Shown: positions 41,208 through 49,448 of the stretch, one piece after another | How the letters are laid out: the number at the start of each line of letters is the position of its first letter | Position numbering within the stretch: position 1 is the stretch's first letter | Source of the DNA: SB11 sp035906255 | GTDB taxonomy: Bacteria; Bacteroidota; Bacteroidia; UBA8524 | Length of the DNA: 64,000 bases | Direction: 5' to 3' | NCBI GenBank assembly: GCA_035906255.1 | Contig: JAMIFM010000020.1 | Location: 1 to 64,000 of the forward strand | The notes under the pieces: generated by a model | Seen by the model: only the letters and a program-made list of their open reading frames with translations | What the model was told of the DNA's origin: nothing | Databases searched by the model: none | Position numbers and translations under genes: made by a program

Positions 41208-42008
41208 ATGGAACTAAGAAATACTGAGAAACCTTCGCACTACAGCAGCCTTGATACAATGACAACGGCTGAGCTGTTGCAAGGCATTAACAACGAGGAT
41301 AAAAGCGTACCCCTTGCCATTGAAAAGGTATTGCCCCAAATTGAAGCGTTGGTAAATGAAATTGTAGCCAATATGCAATTGGGAGGACGCTTGTTTTACA
41401 TGGGTGCAGGAACCAGCGGCCGATTGGGTATTGTGGATGCCAGCGAATGCCCGCCAACGTTTGGAGTTGAACACGGTTTGGTAGTGGGCATTATTGCAGG
41501 CGGCGACGGAGCAATACGCAAAGCAGTAGAGTTTGCGGAAGACGACCGCGAGCAAGGCTGGAAAGACCTTGAAGCATACACAATAAATAAAAGTGATGTG
41601 GTGATTGGAATTACTGCCAGCGGCACTACGCCTTATGTGTTGGCGGCTATTGAAAAATGCAACGCCAACGGAATAACAACAGGGGGAATTAGCTGCAACC
41701 CAAATAGCCCGCTGGGCAAACTGGCCAAATTTTCGGTAGAGGTTGATACAGGCCCTGAGTTTGTTACCGGAAGTACCCGAATGAAAGCGGGAACGGCACA
41801 AAAACTGGTACTGAATATGATTAGCACCACCACTATGATTCGGTTAGGCCGTGTAAAGGGCAACCGTATGGTAGATATGCAGCTTACTAACCAAAAACTG
41901 ATTGAACGGGGCAGCCGCATGATTATGGAAAGCACAGGACTTGATTACGAGGCCGCTAAAGCCCTATTACTTGAAAAAGGAAGTGTGAGAAAGGCAATAG
42001 AGAGATAA
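41208..42008 (+). CDS. murQ: N-acetylmuramic acid 6-phosphate etherase
   Basis: MurQ removes the lactyl ether from MurNAc 6-phosphate, giving GlcNAc 6-phosphate and D-lactate during peptidoglycan recycling. From ATG 41208 the 266-residue protein has an SIS domain with 'FYMGAGTSGRLGIVDASECP' (63-82), in which E80 matches the proposed general acid, and 'GPEFVTGSTRMKAGTAQKLV'. It is slightly shorter than the E. coli enzyme (298). The longer frame to 41160 overlaps the promoter region. No murP or anmK is near. An unknown gene follows 2 nt downstream. Confidence 0.92.
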   Translation: MELRNTEKPSHYSSLDTMTTAELLQGINNEDKSVPLAIEKVLPQIEALVNEIVANMQLGGRLFYMGAGTSGRLGIVDASECPPTFGVEHGLVVGIIAGGDGAIRKAVEFAEDDREQGWKDLEAYTINKSDVVIGITASGTTPYVLAAIEKCNANGITTGGISCNPNSPLGKLAKFSVEVDTGPEFVTGSTRMKAGTAQKLVLNMISTTTMIRLGRVKGNRMVDMQLTNQKLIERGSRMIMESTGLDYEAAKALLLEKGSVRKAIER

Positions 42009-42010
42009 CT

Positions 42011-42880
42011 ATGTGGCTGGGCAAAAAACGGGGTTATTTACAAGACTGGATTACCCAAGTGTGGGTAAAAACCACAGGCCGTCGTTTTTACCCTGAAAAA
42101 GAAGCGTGGCTGACAGGCCCCTCAGGAGATACCCGTGAGATAAAAGACGAATACATATACCGTTTGTGCAAGGCTGAAAACCTACGTCTTGAAAAGAACC
42201 AGACGGGTTTCGGACTTATTGATGAAATAAATGAGTGGGGGCTTGACCCAACGGATGAACAAAGGTTACATCCTACAATTATTGATTTTTATACCCATAC
42301 GTTTAATTATGGTTTTGAGGTAAAATCAACTTGGACGGGGATATTTTATCCTTTTGGGTGGCTGCTGGCTCTTATTTTTAGCCGCAGACTGCAACAATTA
42401 AACTTACCCCTTACCCCTGCCGATACTGCACAAGGACTTGAAAGCAATTTGATAAAATTGTTTGCTGATAATCAAAAAAGAGCCAAGTACACAATTTGGT
42501 ACCGAACTCAAAAGAAGAAAGACACTGTTGTATTTTCAGGTATATACGGCTACACACTTGTGCCTGCTGAAAACCGTACCTGCCTTAAAATTGTTTTTCC
42601 GCTGCCTAATGGCAATGCAACAATAATACTGGGCATAAAGGTGCTTGATGATGGCAGTTTGCGCCTTACCTCAAAAGGTAGAAAAGACGGTGACCCGGGT
42701 TTTTACTTTTTACTTGAAAACGGCAACAACGATTATTGGATAAAATATGTGAAAGCCATGCACGAGACACTGGATGTATTTGTTGATGAAAACAATGTGT
42801 TAAAAGCCTCCCATACTTTTAAATTTTATGGCCTCACATTTATGACCTTGCATTATACCATGCACAAAAAACAATCCTGA
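42011..42880 (+). CDS. Protein of unknown function, downstream of murQ
   Basis: The 289-residue product lacks a signal peptide. One hydrophobic stretch (about residues 107-121, 'GIFYPFGWLLALIFS') divides it into an N-terminal part beginning 'MWLGKKRGYLQDWITQVWVK' and a C-terminal beta-rich part ('FPLPNGNATIILGIKVLDDG'). I do not recognise the family. Starting 2 nt after the murQ stop, it is almost certainly co-transcribed, which hints at a cell-wall or aminosugar link, but nothing in the sequence confirms it. Its TGA stop abuts the stop of the convergent gene. Confidence 0.65.
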   Translation: MWLGKKRGYLQDWITQVWVKTTGRRFYPEKEAWLTGPSGDTREIKDEYIYRLCKAENLRLEKNQTGFGLIDEINEWGLDPTDEQRLHPTIIDFYTHTFNYGFEVKSTWTGIFYPFGWLLALIFSRRLQQLNLPLTPADTAQGLESNLIKLFADNQKRAKYTIWYRTQKKKDTVVFSGIYGYTLVPAENRTCLKIVFPLPNGNATIILGIKVLDDGSLRLTSKGRKDGDPGFYFLLENGNNDYWIKYVKAMHETLDVFVDENNVLKASHTFKFYGLTFMTLHYTMHKKQS

Positions 42881-43813
42881 TTATTCAGGTTGTTTAAAAG
42901 GATCTTCTTGTGCAGGGTCTTGCTGCTGCTGTTGTTGTTCCTCTTCCTGCTTTTTTTGGTCGTCCAGTTTTTTCTGCTCATCTTCTGGCGACAGGTAATG
43001 GATAAGTCCTTTTTTCACCTCTTCCTTACCATTCATAAACACCTTGTACACATACGTTGCACTGATAATATTATCCCGTTTAATCACATTCACAGGCTTT
43101 ACTAAATCAGGGTAGATAGCCACCACCTGATACGATAGGTCGTATATCATCAACGTAACCTTTCCGCGTTTCACCATTTCTTTGGGCAAAATCAGCTTAT
43201 AATCGTACATCACCTTGCGGTCGGCAGGGTCAAAAGTTATTTGTTCCTTCCACAAATCCAGCAAACGGGGCGGTGTTACACCTTTAGCTCCATAAATAAT
43301 ATCCTCTAACCTAAAAGTAAGTTTTGTGTTTACCTGCGGTACAGCGTTTGAAACTGCATATTTCTCAAACGGAACCACAAACACCTCAAGGTTTTCAAGG
43401 TCGCGGCTGCTGCACTCAATTACAAGGTTTTTTTCACCCAACTTCAACGTATCAAGATTGGTTTTTAACGAAATCGGTTTTGCGTCAGGATTTTCTACAT
43501 CCCTGATAAAAAAATTCCCACCGCTGTCTATATACAGCATACTGCCGTCAGACTCAAATAAAATAATCTCAGGAGCAAGTAGATGGCTGTATTCTGACGG
43601 GATTACACTTTCGGCAGGTAATTTTTTACCCTGTTTGTTTTTAAACACTACGCTATCGCCCGGCAGCAGGGTATTAAATAAAAATATCCTTTTGTTATCG
43701 CTGGCAGTAGTTATATCAAAAGAGATGGTTTGCTGTGCGTTTGCCGCAAAAACTTGCAGCAGGCACACAACCGACAAAATCACTTTTTTAATATGGTTTA
43801 AAAAACCATGCAA
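42881..43813 (-). CDS. Secreted protein with Gln/Glu-rich tail, unknown function
   Basis: The 310-residue protein has a signal peptide (about 1-26, ANA-Q). The mature part is beta-rich with 'SFDITTASDNKRIFLFNTLL' and 'KLILPKEMVKRGKVTLMIYD', suggesting Ig-like or adhesion-type sandwiches. The C terminus is a low-complexity tail of Lys, Glu and six consecutive Gln, then 'DPAQEDPFKQPE'. Position suggests co-transcription with the upstream secreted gene, whose stop lies 8 nt before this start. No family recognised. Confidence 0.65.
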   Translation of the reverse strand: MHGFLNHIKKVILSVVCLLQVFAANAQQTISFDITTASDNKRIFLFNTLLPGDSVVFKNKQGKKLPAESVIPSEYSHLLAPEIILFESDGSMLYIDSGGNFFIRDVENPDAKPISLKTNLDTLKLGEKNLVIECSSRDLENLEVFVVPFEKYAVSNAVPQVNTKLTFRLEDIIYGAKGVTPPRLLDLWKEQITFDPADRKVMYDYKLILPKEMVKRGKVTLMIYDLSYQVVAIYPDLVKPVNVIKRDNIISATYVYKVFMNGKEEVKKGLIHYLSPEDEQKKLDDQKKQEEEQQQQQQDPAQEDPFKQPE

Positions 43814-43821
43814 GGCCGTAT

Positions 43822-44619
43822 TTATTTTTTTGTGATGGTGATAGTGCCTTCGGTTATCAATGTCCCGTCGTACACTTCTACTATATACTTGTACTTGCCC
43901 TTTGGTAAATCGTTTATGTATAAAATACTTTCAGTAGCTTTAATATTCAAATAGTCTTTTACCTCTTTTTTAGCACTATTATACAATTTAAAATTAAGTG
44001 ATGTAAACTGTTTTAACGCATCGCGTGAAACCTTTATTATCAACACTTTTTTCTCTTGCACTACACTTACACCGGCCGCCGCTTTTTGCAAATCGGTTTT
44101 TGCACGTGTACCCGTAGCATTGGCATAATTTTCTTCGATATTGGTTTGCAGCAAAGTAGTTTCACACGATACCTTTTCACCATTTTTGATAATTTCTTTA
44201 CCCTGTGTGTTTACTAAATATACCGTAATATTATTTTTCCCTTCGGGTTTTGCATACAACACAGCTCCCTTTTCCCAGCAAGGCATTTCGTTGGCATACT
44301 TCGATAAAAACAATTCGCGTTTACCATTTTTAGCTTTAAAATAAATAGCCGTAGTCCTGTCGGTTTCAATGCTAAAGCTATCAGTGGCAAACAAAATTGC
44401 ACGTTCACCGTAATTTTCAATTACGGGTTTTAATTCGCTTTTAGCAATACCGTCGTCAAACTTAATAATATCTGCAAAAGTACTGTCGGGCTTGTAAAAC
44501 AGGTAATTGCTTCCCCTTGCTCCGGGCATGGCCGTTGTGTAATAATCGGCGGTTTGCGCTGATACACTTCCAAAAATTATTGTTGCAACAATTGCGGCAG
44601 CTATTTTGAAATTTTTCAT
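43822..44619 (-). CDS. Secreted protein, unknown function
   Basis: This 265-residue protein has a signal peptide (1-21, VSA-Q) and a mature part with many short strands. The C-terminal 'DLPKGKYKYIVEVYDGTLIT' region resembles the beta-sandwich tails of surface proteins but lacks the sequence pattern of a type A Por domain. It is the first gene of a two-gene unit with the Gln-rich secreted protein. Its function is unknown. The palindrome ATTGTTGCAACAAT in its signal-peptide codons is judged to be chance. Confidence 0.62.
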   Translation of the reverse strand: MKNFKIAAAIVATIIFGSVSAQTADYYTTAMPGARGSNYLFYKPDSTFADIIKFDDGIAKSELKPVIENYGERAILFATDSFSIETDRTTAIYFKAKNGKRELFLSKYANEMPCWEKGAVLYAKPEGKNNITVYLVNTQGKEIIKNGEKVSCETTLLQTNIEENYANATGTRAKTDLQKAAAGVSVVQEKKVLIIKVSRDALKQFTSLNFKLYNSAKKEVKDYLNIKATESILYINDLPKGKYKYIVEVYDGTLITEGTITITKK

Positions 44620-44640
44620 TTTTTCAAAGGTATTACTACA

Positions 44641-44680
44641 AAAACAAAAAAGCTGCCAGTGTTTTATACACAGGCAGCCT
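44641..44680 (-). terminator. Terminator of rny
   Basis: GCTGCC-GTG (44652-44661) pairs with CAC-GGCAGC (44669-44678) with one mismatch; T-rich sequence follows on the minus strand. Confidence 0.78.
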
Positions 44681-44707
44681 ATAGGTGTCTTTTACTTAGT
44701 TAGAGCG

Positions 44708-46249
44708 TTATTTAGCAAAATTTACCGCACGACGTTCACGGATAACCGTTACTTTTATTTGACCGGGGTAAATCATTTCTTTCATAATGCGCTGACTGAT
44801 GTCAAACGAAAGCATTTCTGCTTTTTCATCGCTCACGCGCTCGCTTTCAACCATCACACGCAACTCGCGACCTGCTTGTATCGCAAATGCTTTCTCTACA
44901 CCATCGTATGAAAGGGCAAGGCTTTCCAAGTCTTTCAAACGCTTCATGTAGTTTTCAACATCTTCGCGGCGGGCACCGGGACGTGAACCTGAAATAGCAT
45001 CACACGCCTGAACGATGGGCGACAGCATCGAAGTCATTTCAATCTCGTCGTGGTGGGCACCAATGGCGTTCACTACTTCAGGATGTTCTTTGTACTTCTC
45101 GGCCAGTTTCATACCCAACAATGCGTGCGGTGTTTCAGCATCGTCATCGGGCACTTTACCAATATCGTGTAACAATCCTGCACGTTTGGCCAGTTTCACA
45201 TTCAAGCCCAACTCAGCAGCCATAGTAGCACAAAGGTTGGCTACCTCGCGGCTGTGCTGCAACAAGTTTTGACCGTATGATGAACGATAACGCATCCTTC
45301 CCACCATACGCACCAATTCAGGGTGCAAACCGTGTATGCCCAAATCTATACAGGTACGCTCACCTATTTCAATAACTTCTTCTTCCAGTTGTTTTTTGGT
45401 TTTAGCTACCACTTCCTCAATACGCGCGGGGTGGATACGTCCGTCTGTTACCAACCTGTGCAGTGAAAGGCGGGCAATTTCGCGGCGAATAGGATCGAAA
45501 CCTGAAAGGATAATTGCCTCGGGGGTATCATCAACGATAATTTCAATACCTGTAGCTGCTTCAAGAGCACGGATGTTACGACCTTCACGACCGATAATAC
45601 GACCCTTTACCTCATCGCTTTCGATGTTAAATACCGATACCGAGTTTTCTATTGCTTGTTCAGCAGCAGTACGCTGTATGGTTTGTATCACCATACGGCG
45701 GGCTTCTTTAGTTGCGGTTAGTTTGGCCTCGTCAACAATATCTTTCACGTAGGCTGATGCTTCGGTAGTAGCTTCGGCTTTCAAACTTTCTACCAATTGG
45801 GTTTTAGCTTCTTCGGCTGATAAGCCTGCCAGTTTTTCCAATTGTTTCACTTGTGTCTGATGGAATTTATCCAGCTCCTCTTTCTTTTTGGCAACAATCT
45901 CAAGCTGGTTGGTAAGGTTATCTTTAATGGTTTCAACCTCTTTCTCCTTCTTGTTCATGTTCTCCATTTTCTGATTCAGGCTTTGCTCTTTTTGCTTGGC
46001 TCTGTTTTCAGCTTGTTGAAGGTTATTGTTGCGTGAATTGGCTTCCTTTTCATGCTCTTCTTTCAAGCGCATAAAATGTTCTTTGGCCTCTAATTGTTTG
46101 TCTTTCTTAAAAATCTCTGCCTTTTGTTTTGCCTCACTAATGATAGCGGCAGCAGCACTTTTGTTCTTTTTGCTGATAAGCACCCACGTTGCACCCGCGC
46201 CTATGGCAAGCGAGCCCAAAATGGATATTACTAGGATAATACTGTCCAT
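44708..46249 (-). CDS. rny: Ribonuclease Y
   Basis: RNase Y is a membrane-bound endoribonuclease that starts mRNA decay. The 513-residue length and layout are typical: an N-terminal membrane helix (about 3-25), a long coiled coil (about 30-190), a KH RNA-binding domain (about 205-270, 'GRIIGREGRNIRALEAATG') and an HD domain with the metal-binding 'AGLLHDIGKVPDDD'. It lies downstream of zapA in the same direction with a 55-nt gap and has its own terminator. Confidence 0.96.
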   Translation of the reverse strand: MDSIILVISILGSLAIGAGATWVLISKKNKSAAAAIISEAKQKAEIFKKDKQLEAKEHFMRLKEEHEKEANSRNNNLQQAENRAKQKEQSLNQKMENMNKKEKEVETIKDNLTNQLEIVAKKKEELDKFHQTQVKQLEKLAGLSAEEAKTQLVESLKAEATTEASAYVKDIVDEAKLTATKEARRMVIQTIQRTAAEQAIENSVSVFNIESDEVKGRIIGREGRNIRALEAATGIEIIVDDTPEAIILSGFDPIRREIARLSLHRLVTDGRIHPARIEEVVAKTKKQLEEEVIEIGERTCIDLGIHGLHPELVRMVGRMRYRSSYGQNLLQHSREVANLCATMAAELGLNVKLAKRAGLLHDIGKVPDDDAETPHALLGMKLAEKYKEHPEVVNAIGAHHDEIEMTSMLSPIVQACDAISGSRPGARREDVENYMKRLKDLESLALSYDGVEKAFAIQAGRELRVMVESERVSDEKAEMLSFDISQRIMKEMIYPGQIKVTVIRERRAVNFAK

Positions 46250-46304
46250 ACGTTTTCTTTGGCTTAATTATTTTTAAGCAAGGTAGGCTGAATAAGAAAT
46301 GGAG

Positions 46305-46598
46305 TTATGCAAGGCGGCTGTCTAAAAGGTTATTTATGTCTTTTAGCAGCACATCTACTTCGGCGGTAGGGCCAGTAGTTTGCTTTGTAGAAGATATCAA
46401 ATCGGTTGCCAAATCAAGCGATGCCATTGCAAGGGCATCTTGTTTATCTTTTACCGAGTAGTTTTCGGTATAGTTTTTTGCTTTATCGTTGGCCAGTTTT
46501 GCGGCAGCTCTAACGCTTTCCTCAAACCCCGCATGTATACGCAACGGGTAAAACCTGTCGCAAATATTCACTTTTATCGAAATCTCTTCCACAGCCAT
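46305..46598 (-). CDS. zapA: Cell division protein ZapA
   Basis: ZapA binds FtsZ and bundles protofilaments at the division ring. The 97-residue protein has the family N-terminal segment 'ISIKVNICDRFYPLRIHAGF' followed by 'EESVRAAAKLANDKAKNY' and a C-terminal helix. It starts 6 nt after the upstream coiled-coil gene. The order pheT, coiled-coil gene, zapA, rny recurs in Bacteroidota as far as I know. Confidence 0.85.
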   Translation of the reverse strand: MAVEEISIKVNICDRFYPLRIHAGFEESVRAAAKLANDKAKNYTENYSVKDKQDALAMASLDLATDLISSTKQTTGPTAEVDVLLKDINNLLDSRLA

Positions 46599-46604
46599 CT
46601 TTCT

Positions 46605-46895
46605 TTATTCGCTTAATCTTGCAATACAACGGTCTATCTCTCTGATGTATTCATTTATTTTCAACTTCACTTCCCTTACATCGGTTTTTGAGAGGTGTAA
46701 ACCTCCTGCAATTTTAATGATTTTATTATACTCTTCTAAATCCTTAATGGTGTTTTTTTGAATATCCAGCGTTTCGCCCAGCCGTTTATTCTCATTTCCC
46801 AAACGGATATTTTCTTCGCGTAAAGCATCATTGGCAGCAGCCAGTTTTTCAACCTTTGCTTTTATTTCCAGTAATTGTTTTGCCAATGCGTCCAT
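46605..46895 (-). CDS. Small coiled-coil protein upstream of zapA
   Basis: The 96-residue protein is predicted to be a single long coiled coil, from 'MDALAKQLLEIKAKVEKLAA' through 'LREENIRLGNENKRLGETLD', with a charged C-terminal helix ending 'REIDRCIARLSE'. Size and composition recall ZapB-like division proteins. The 6-nt gap to zapA suggests the two products act together at the division site. Sequence identity to ZapB is not evident, so this is a context-based suggestion. Confidence 0.7.
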   Translation of the reverse strand: MDALAKQLLEIKAKVEKLAAANDALREENIRLGNENKRLGETLDIQKNTIKDLEEYNKIIKIAGGLHLSKTDVREVKLKINEYIREIDRCIARLSE

Positions 46896-46990
46896 GCTTC
46901 GCGTTTATGGTTTTTAAGTCTTCTGTTTTAAATTTATGATTTATATTCCTAATTACAAGTTTCAAGCCTCTTTAAACTTGAAACTAAAAA

Positions 46991-49378
46991 CTATTTTCTA
47001 ATCACAGCCCCTACTTCTTTTTCAAATCCTTGCATCAGGCGGCCCATAATCTTCTCAATATCAGCATCAGTAAGGGTTTTTGTTTCATCCTGAAGGATAA
47101 AACTTAGTGCATACGCTTTTTTCCCTGTTTCAATTTTATCCCCCTCGTACACATCAAACACATCAATAGCACGCAGCAGTTTGCGCTCTGCCTGACGGGC
47201 AATGGTATGCAGTTGCTCAAAAGTGATTTTTTTATCAATCACCAGCGATAAATCGCGGCGCACCTCGGGGAATTTTGAAATCTCTTTTAAGGTGAATTTT
47301 TGAGCCGTTGCCTTCTGCATCAAACGTTCCCAATCAATCACGGCATAAAATACGGTGCCCTGTATATCAAAACTTTTGGTTATTTTGGGTGATACTGCCC
47401 CGTAGTTTACCAGCTTATCACCGTCAATCTCAGCAGGACTGCCAATAATATTACGTTCCGTAAAAGGCACCTCAACCCCCATTGCGGTAAACAGGTTATC
47501 GCAGGTTTGTTTAAGGGTATAAAAATCGCTTGTACGAGTGGGGTATTTCCAACTCTCGTTTTGTTCATCACCACACAACCAAAGACTTAGCCACCATTTT
47601 TCCTTGTATTTACCCTCCACCTTGCGGTAGGTTTTACTCAACTCAAAAAACTTAAGGTTGTGAGCTTTGCGATTGCGGTTATAAGCCACTGCCTCTAACC
47701 CCGAATACAGGGTATTAAGGCGCATCACTTCCAAATCAGCACTTAGCGGGTTTAGCATACGCACCGCTTGCTGTAACTCCTCTTCGGTATAATACGATAC
47801 TTTGGTGAGCGAGTTAGTTACCAACTCGTTGTATCCGTTGGCAGCCAGCATATCGGCAGCGCGGTTATACAGTTTTTCTTTATCTATACCCGTTGAAGTA
47901 TTGTAAGACAGTTTTACCGACGAGGGTATCTCTATCCTGTTTAGCCCGTATATGCGGATAAACTCTTCTATTACATCTATCTCGCGGGTAACATCAGGGC
48001 GGTAAGCAGGTACGCTTAATTGCAGACCATTTTCATCTTCACCCTCAATAGTAATATCCAATCCTGTGATGATGACTTTTACCTCACCGATTGAGGCGGT
48101 TTGACCCAATACTTCGTTTAGTTTTTTATAGCGCAGGGTAATTTTTGAAGGATTGATTTTGCGGGCATATACATCTACCACAGGGCTGCTAACGATGCCA
48201 CCTGCGGTTGCTAAAATCAGTTCCACTACCCGTTTCAGGGCGTTTACGGTGATTTCGGGGTCAGTTCCACGCTCGTAACGAAAAGAGGCATCGGTATTCA
48301 ACCCCTGTGTTTTGGCTGATTTACGAATGGTACCGGGGTCGAAATAAGCACTTTCAATAAACAAGCTCGTGGTCTCATTACTCACACCGCTGTGCAAACC
48401 GCCAAACACCCCTGCAATGGCCATCGGTTCGGCAGCATTGCAAATCAGTAATTCGTTTCCGGTAAGTGTACGTTCGGTTTTATCTAACGTGGTGAATTTT
48501 TGGCCTTGCGCAGCCTTTTTCACTACGATTTTATTGCCTGTGATTTTATCAGCATCAAATGCGTGTATGGGCTGACCCAATTCATGCAACACAAAGTTGG
48601 TAACATCTACAATGTTGTTAATGGGGCTTAACCCAATTGCTTTTAAGCGGTTTTGCAACCACGCGGGACTGGCCTTCACCTCAACTCCGCTAATGCTGAT
48701 ACCACTATATCGGGGGCAACCTTCGGTGTCCTCAATCACCACTTCCACAAGGTTACTACCTTGTTGGGCTGGTAACGGAGTATAGTTTACATTTACTTTT
48801 TTACCCGTAAGTGCCGCGACATCGCGGGCTACACCCAAATGACTGGCAGCATCGCCACGGTTGGCGGTAAGGCCAATTTCTATCGTAAAATCGTTTTCTA
48901 CTTTAAAGTAATCCGCTCCTTGTGAGCCTACCTCTGCCGAAGCATCCAGCACCATAATACCGTCGTGGCTTGTTCCCAAGCCTACTTCATCTTCGGCGCA
49001 TATCATGCCTTCCGAAACTTCACCGCGTATTTTTGATTTGCTGATTTTAAAAGGCTCTCCGCCTGCGGGGTACAGGGTTGCACCAACAGTTGCTACTAAC
49101 ACTTTTTGCCCTGCGGCCACGTTGGGAGCACCGCACACAATTTGTAACAACTCAGGCCCGCCCACATCTACTTTGGTAATGCTCAAACGGTCGGCATTGG
49201 GGTGCTGCCAACGTTCTTTCACTTCGCCTATCACCAAGCCTTGCAAGCCGCCTTGTATGCTGCTTATCGGCTCAATGCCTTCTACCTCTAATCCGCAATT
49301 GGTAAGTAATACACCCAACTCTTCGGGCGATTGCTCTATATCTATCAGGGTTTTTAACCAGTTGTACGAAATTTTCAT
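46991..49378 (-). CDS. pheT: Phenylalanyl-tRNA synthetase beta subunit
   Basis: PheT forms the alpha2-beta2 enzyme that charges tRNA-Phe. From ATG 49378 it has 795 residues. Domains in order: N-terminal tRNA-binding OB-fold (about 40-150, 'GEVKERWQHPNADRLSITKV'), the B3/4 editing domain (about 205-380, 'CPRYSGISI' and 'DVTNFVLHELGQPIHAFDAD'), the B5 domain (about 405-475), a catalytic-like core and the C-terminal anticodon-binding FDX-ACB domain (about 700-795, 'SKFPEVRRDLSLVIDKKI'). pheS is not in the window. The longer frame to 49408 is unnecessary. Confidence 0.96.
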   Translation of the reverse strand: MKISYNWLKTLIDIEQSPEELGVLLTNCGLEVEGIEPISSIQGGLQGLVIGEVKERWQHPNADRLSITKVDVGGPELLQIVCGAPNVAAGQKVLVATVGATLYPAGGEPFKISKSKIRGEVSEGMICAEDEVGLGTSHDGIMVLDASAEVGSQGADYFKVENDFTIEIGLTANRGDAASHLGVARDVAALTGKKVNVNYTPLPAQQGSNLVEVVIEDTEGCPRYSGISISGVEVKASPAWLQNRLKAIGLSPINNIVDVTNFVLHELGQPIHAFDADKITGNKIVVKKAAQGQKFTTLDKTERTLTGNELLICNAAEPMAIAGVFGGLHSGVSNETTSLFIESAYFDPGTIRKSAKTQGLNTDASFRYERGTDPEITVNALKRVVELILATAGGIVSSPVVDVYARKINPSKITLRYKKLNEVLGQTASIGEVKVIITGLDITIEGEDENGLQLSVPAYRPDVTREIDVIEEFIRIYGLNRIEIPSSVKLSYNTSTGIDKEKLYNRAADMLAANGYNELVTNSLTKVSYYTEEELQQAVRMLNPLSADLEVMRLNTLYSGLEAVAYNRNRKAHNLKFFELSKTYRKVEGKYKEKWWLSLWLCGDEQNESWKYPTRTSDFYTLKQTCDNLFTAMGVEVPFTERNIIGSPAEIDGDKLVNYGAVSPKITKSFDIQGTVFYAVIDWERLMQKATAQKFTLKEISKFPEVRRDLSLVIDKKITFEQLHTIARQAERKLLRAIDVFDVYEGDKIETGKKAYALSFILQDETKTLTDADIEKIMGRLMQGFEKEVGAVIRK

Positions 49379-49448
49379 CTTTGCGCAAAGATAGGTTGCA
49401 ATGTGCAAATGTGGGAACGGGGATTTTGAGGATTTGAAGAAGTGATGA

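Noticed and set aside
41214..41801. A 195-codon open frame on the minus strand opposite murQ
   Set aside because: It is a shadow of a well-conserved enzyme gene; the translation is Cys/His/Arg-rich without domain features.
44579..44592. ATTGTTGCAACAAT, a perfect palindrome similar to the zinc-type operators
   Set aside because: It lies within signal-peptide codons of the gene at 43822-44619, its half-sites are in reversed order relative to TGCAAC-N3-GTTGCA, and it is not in a promoter.
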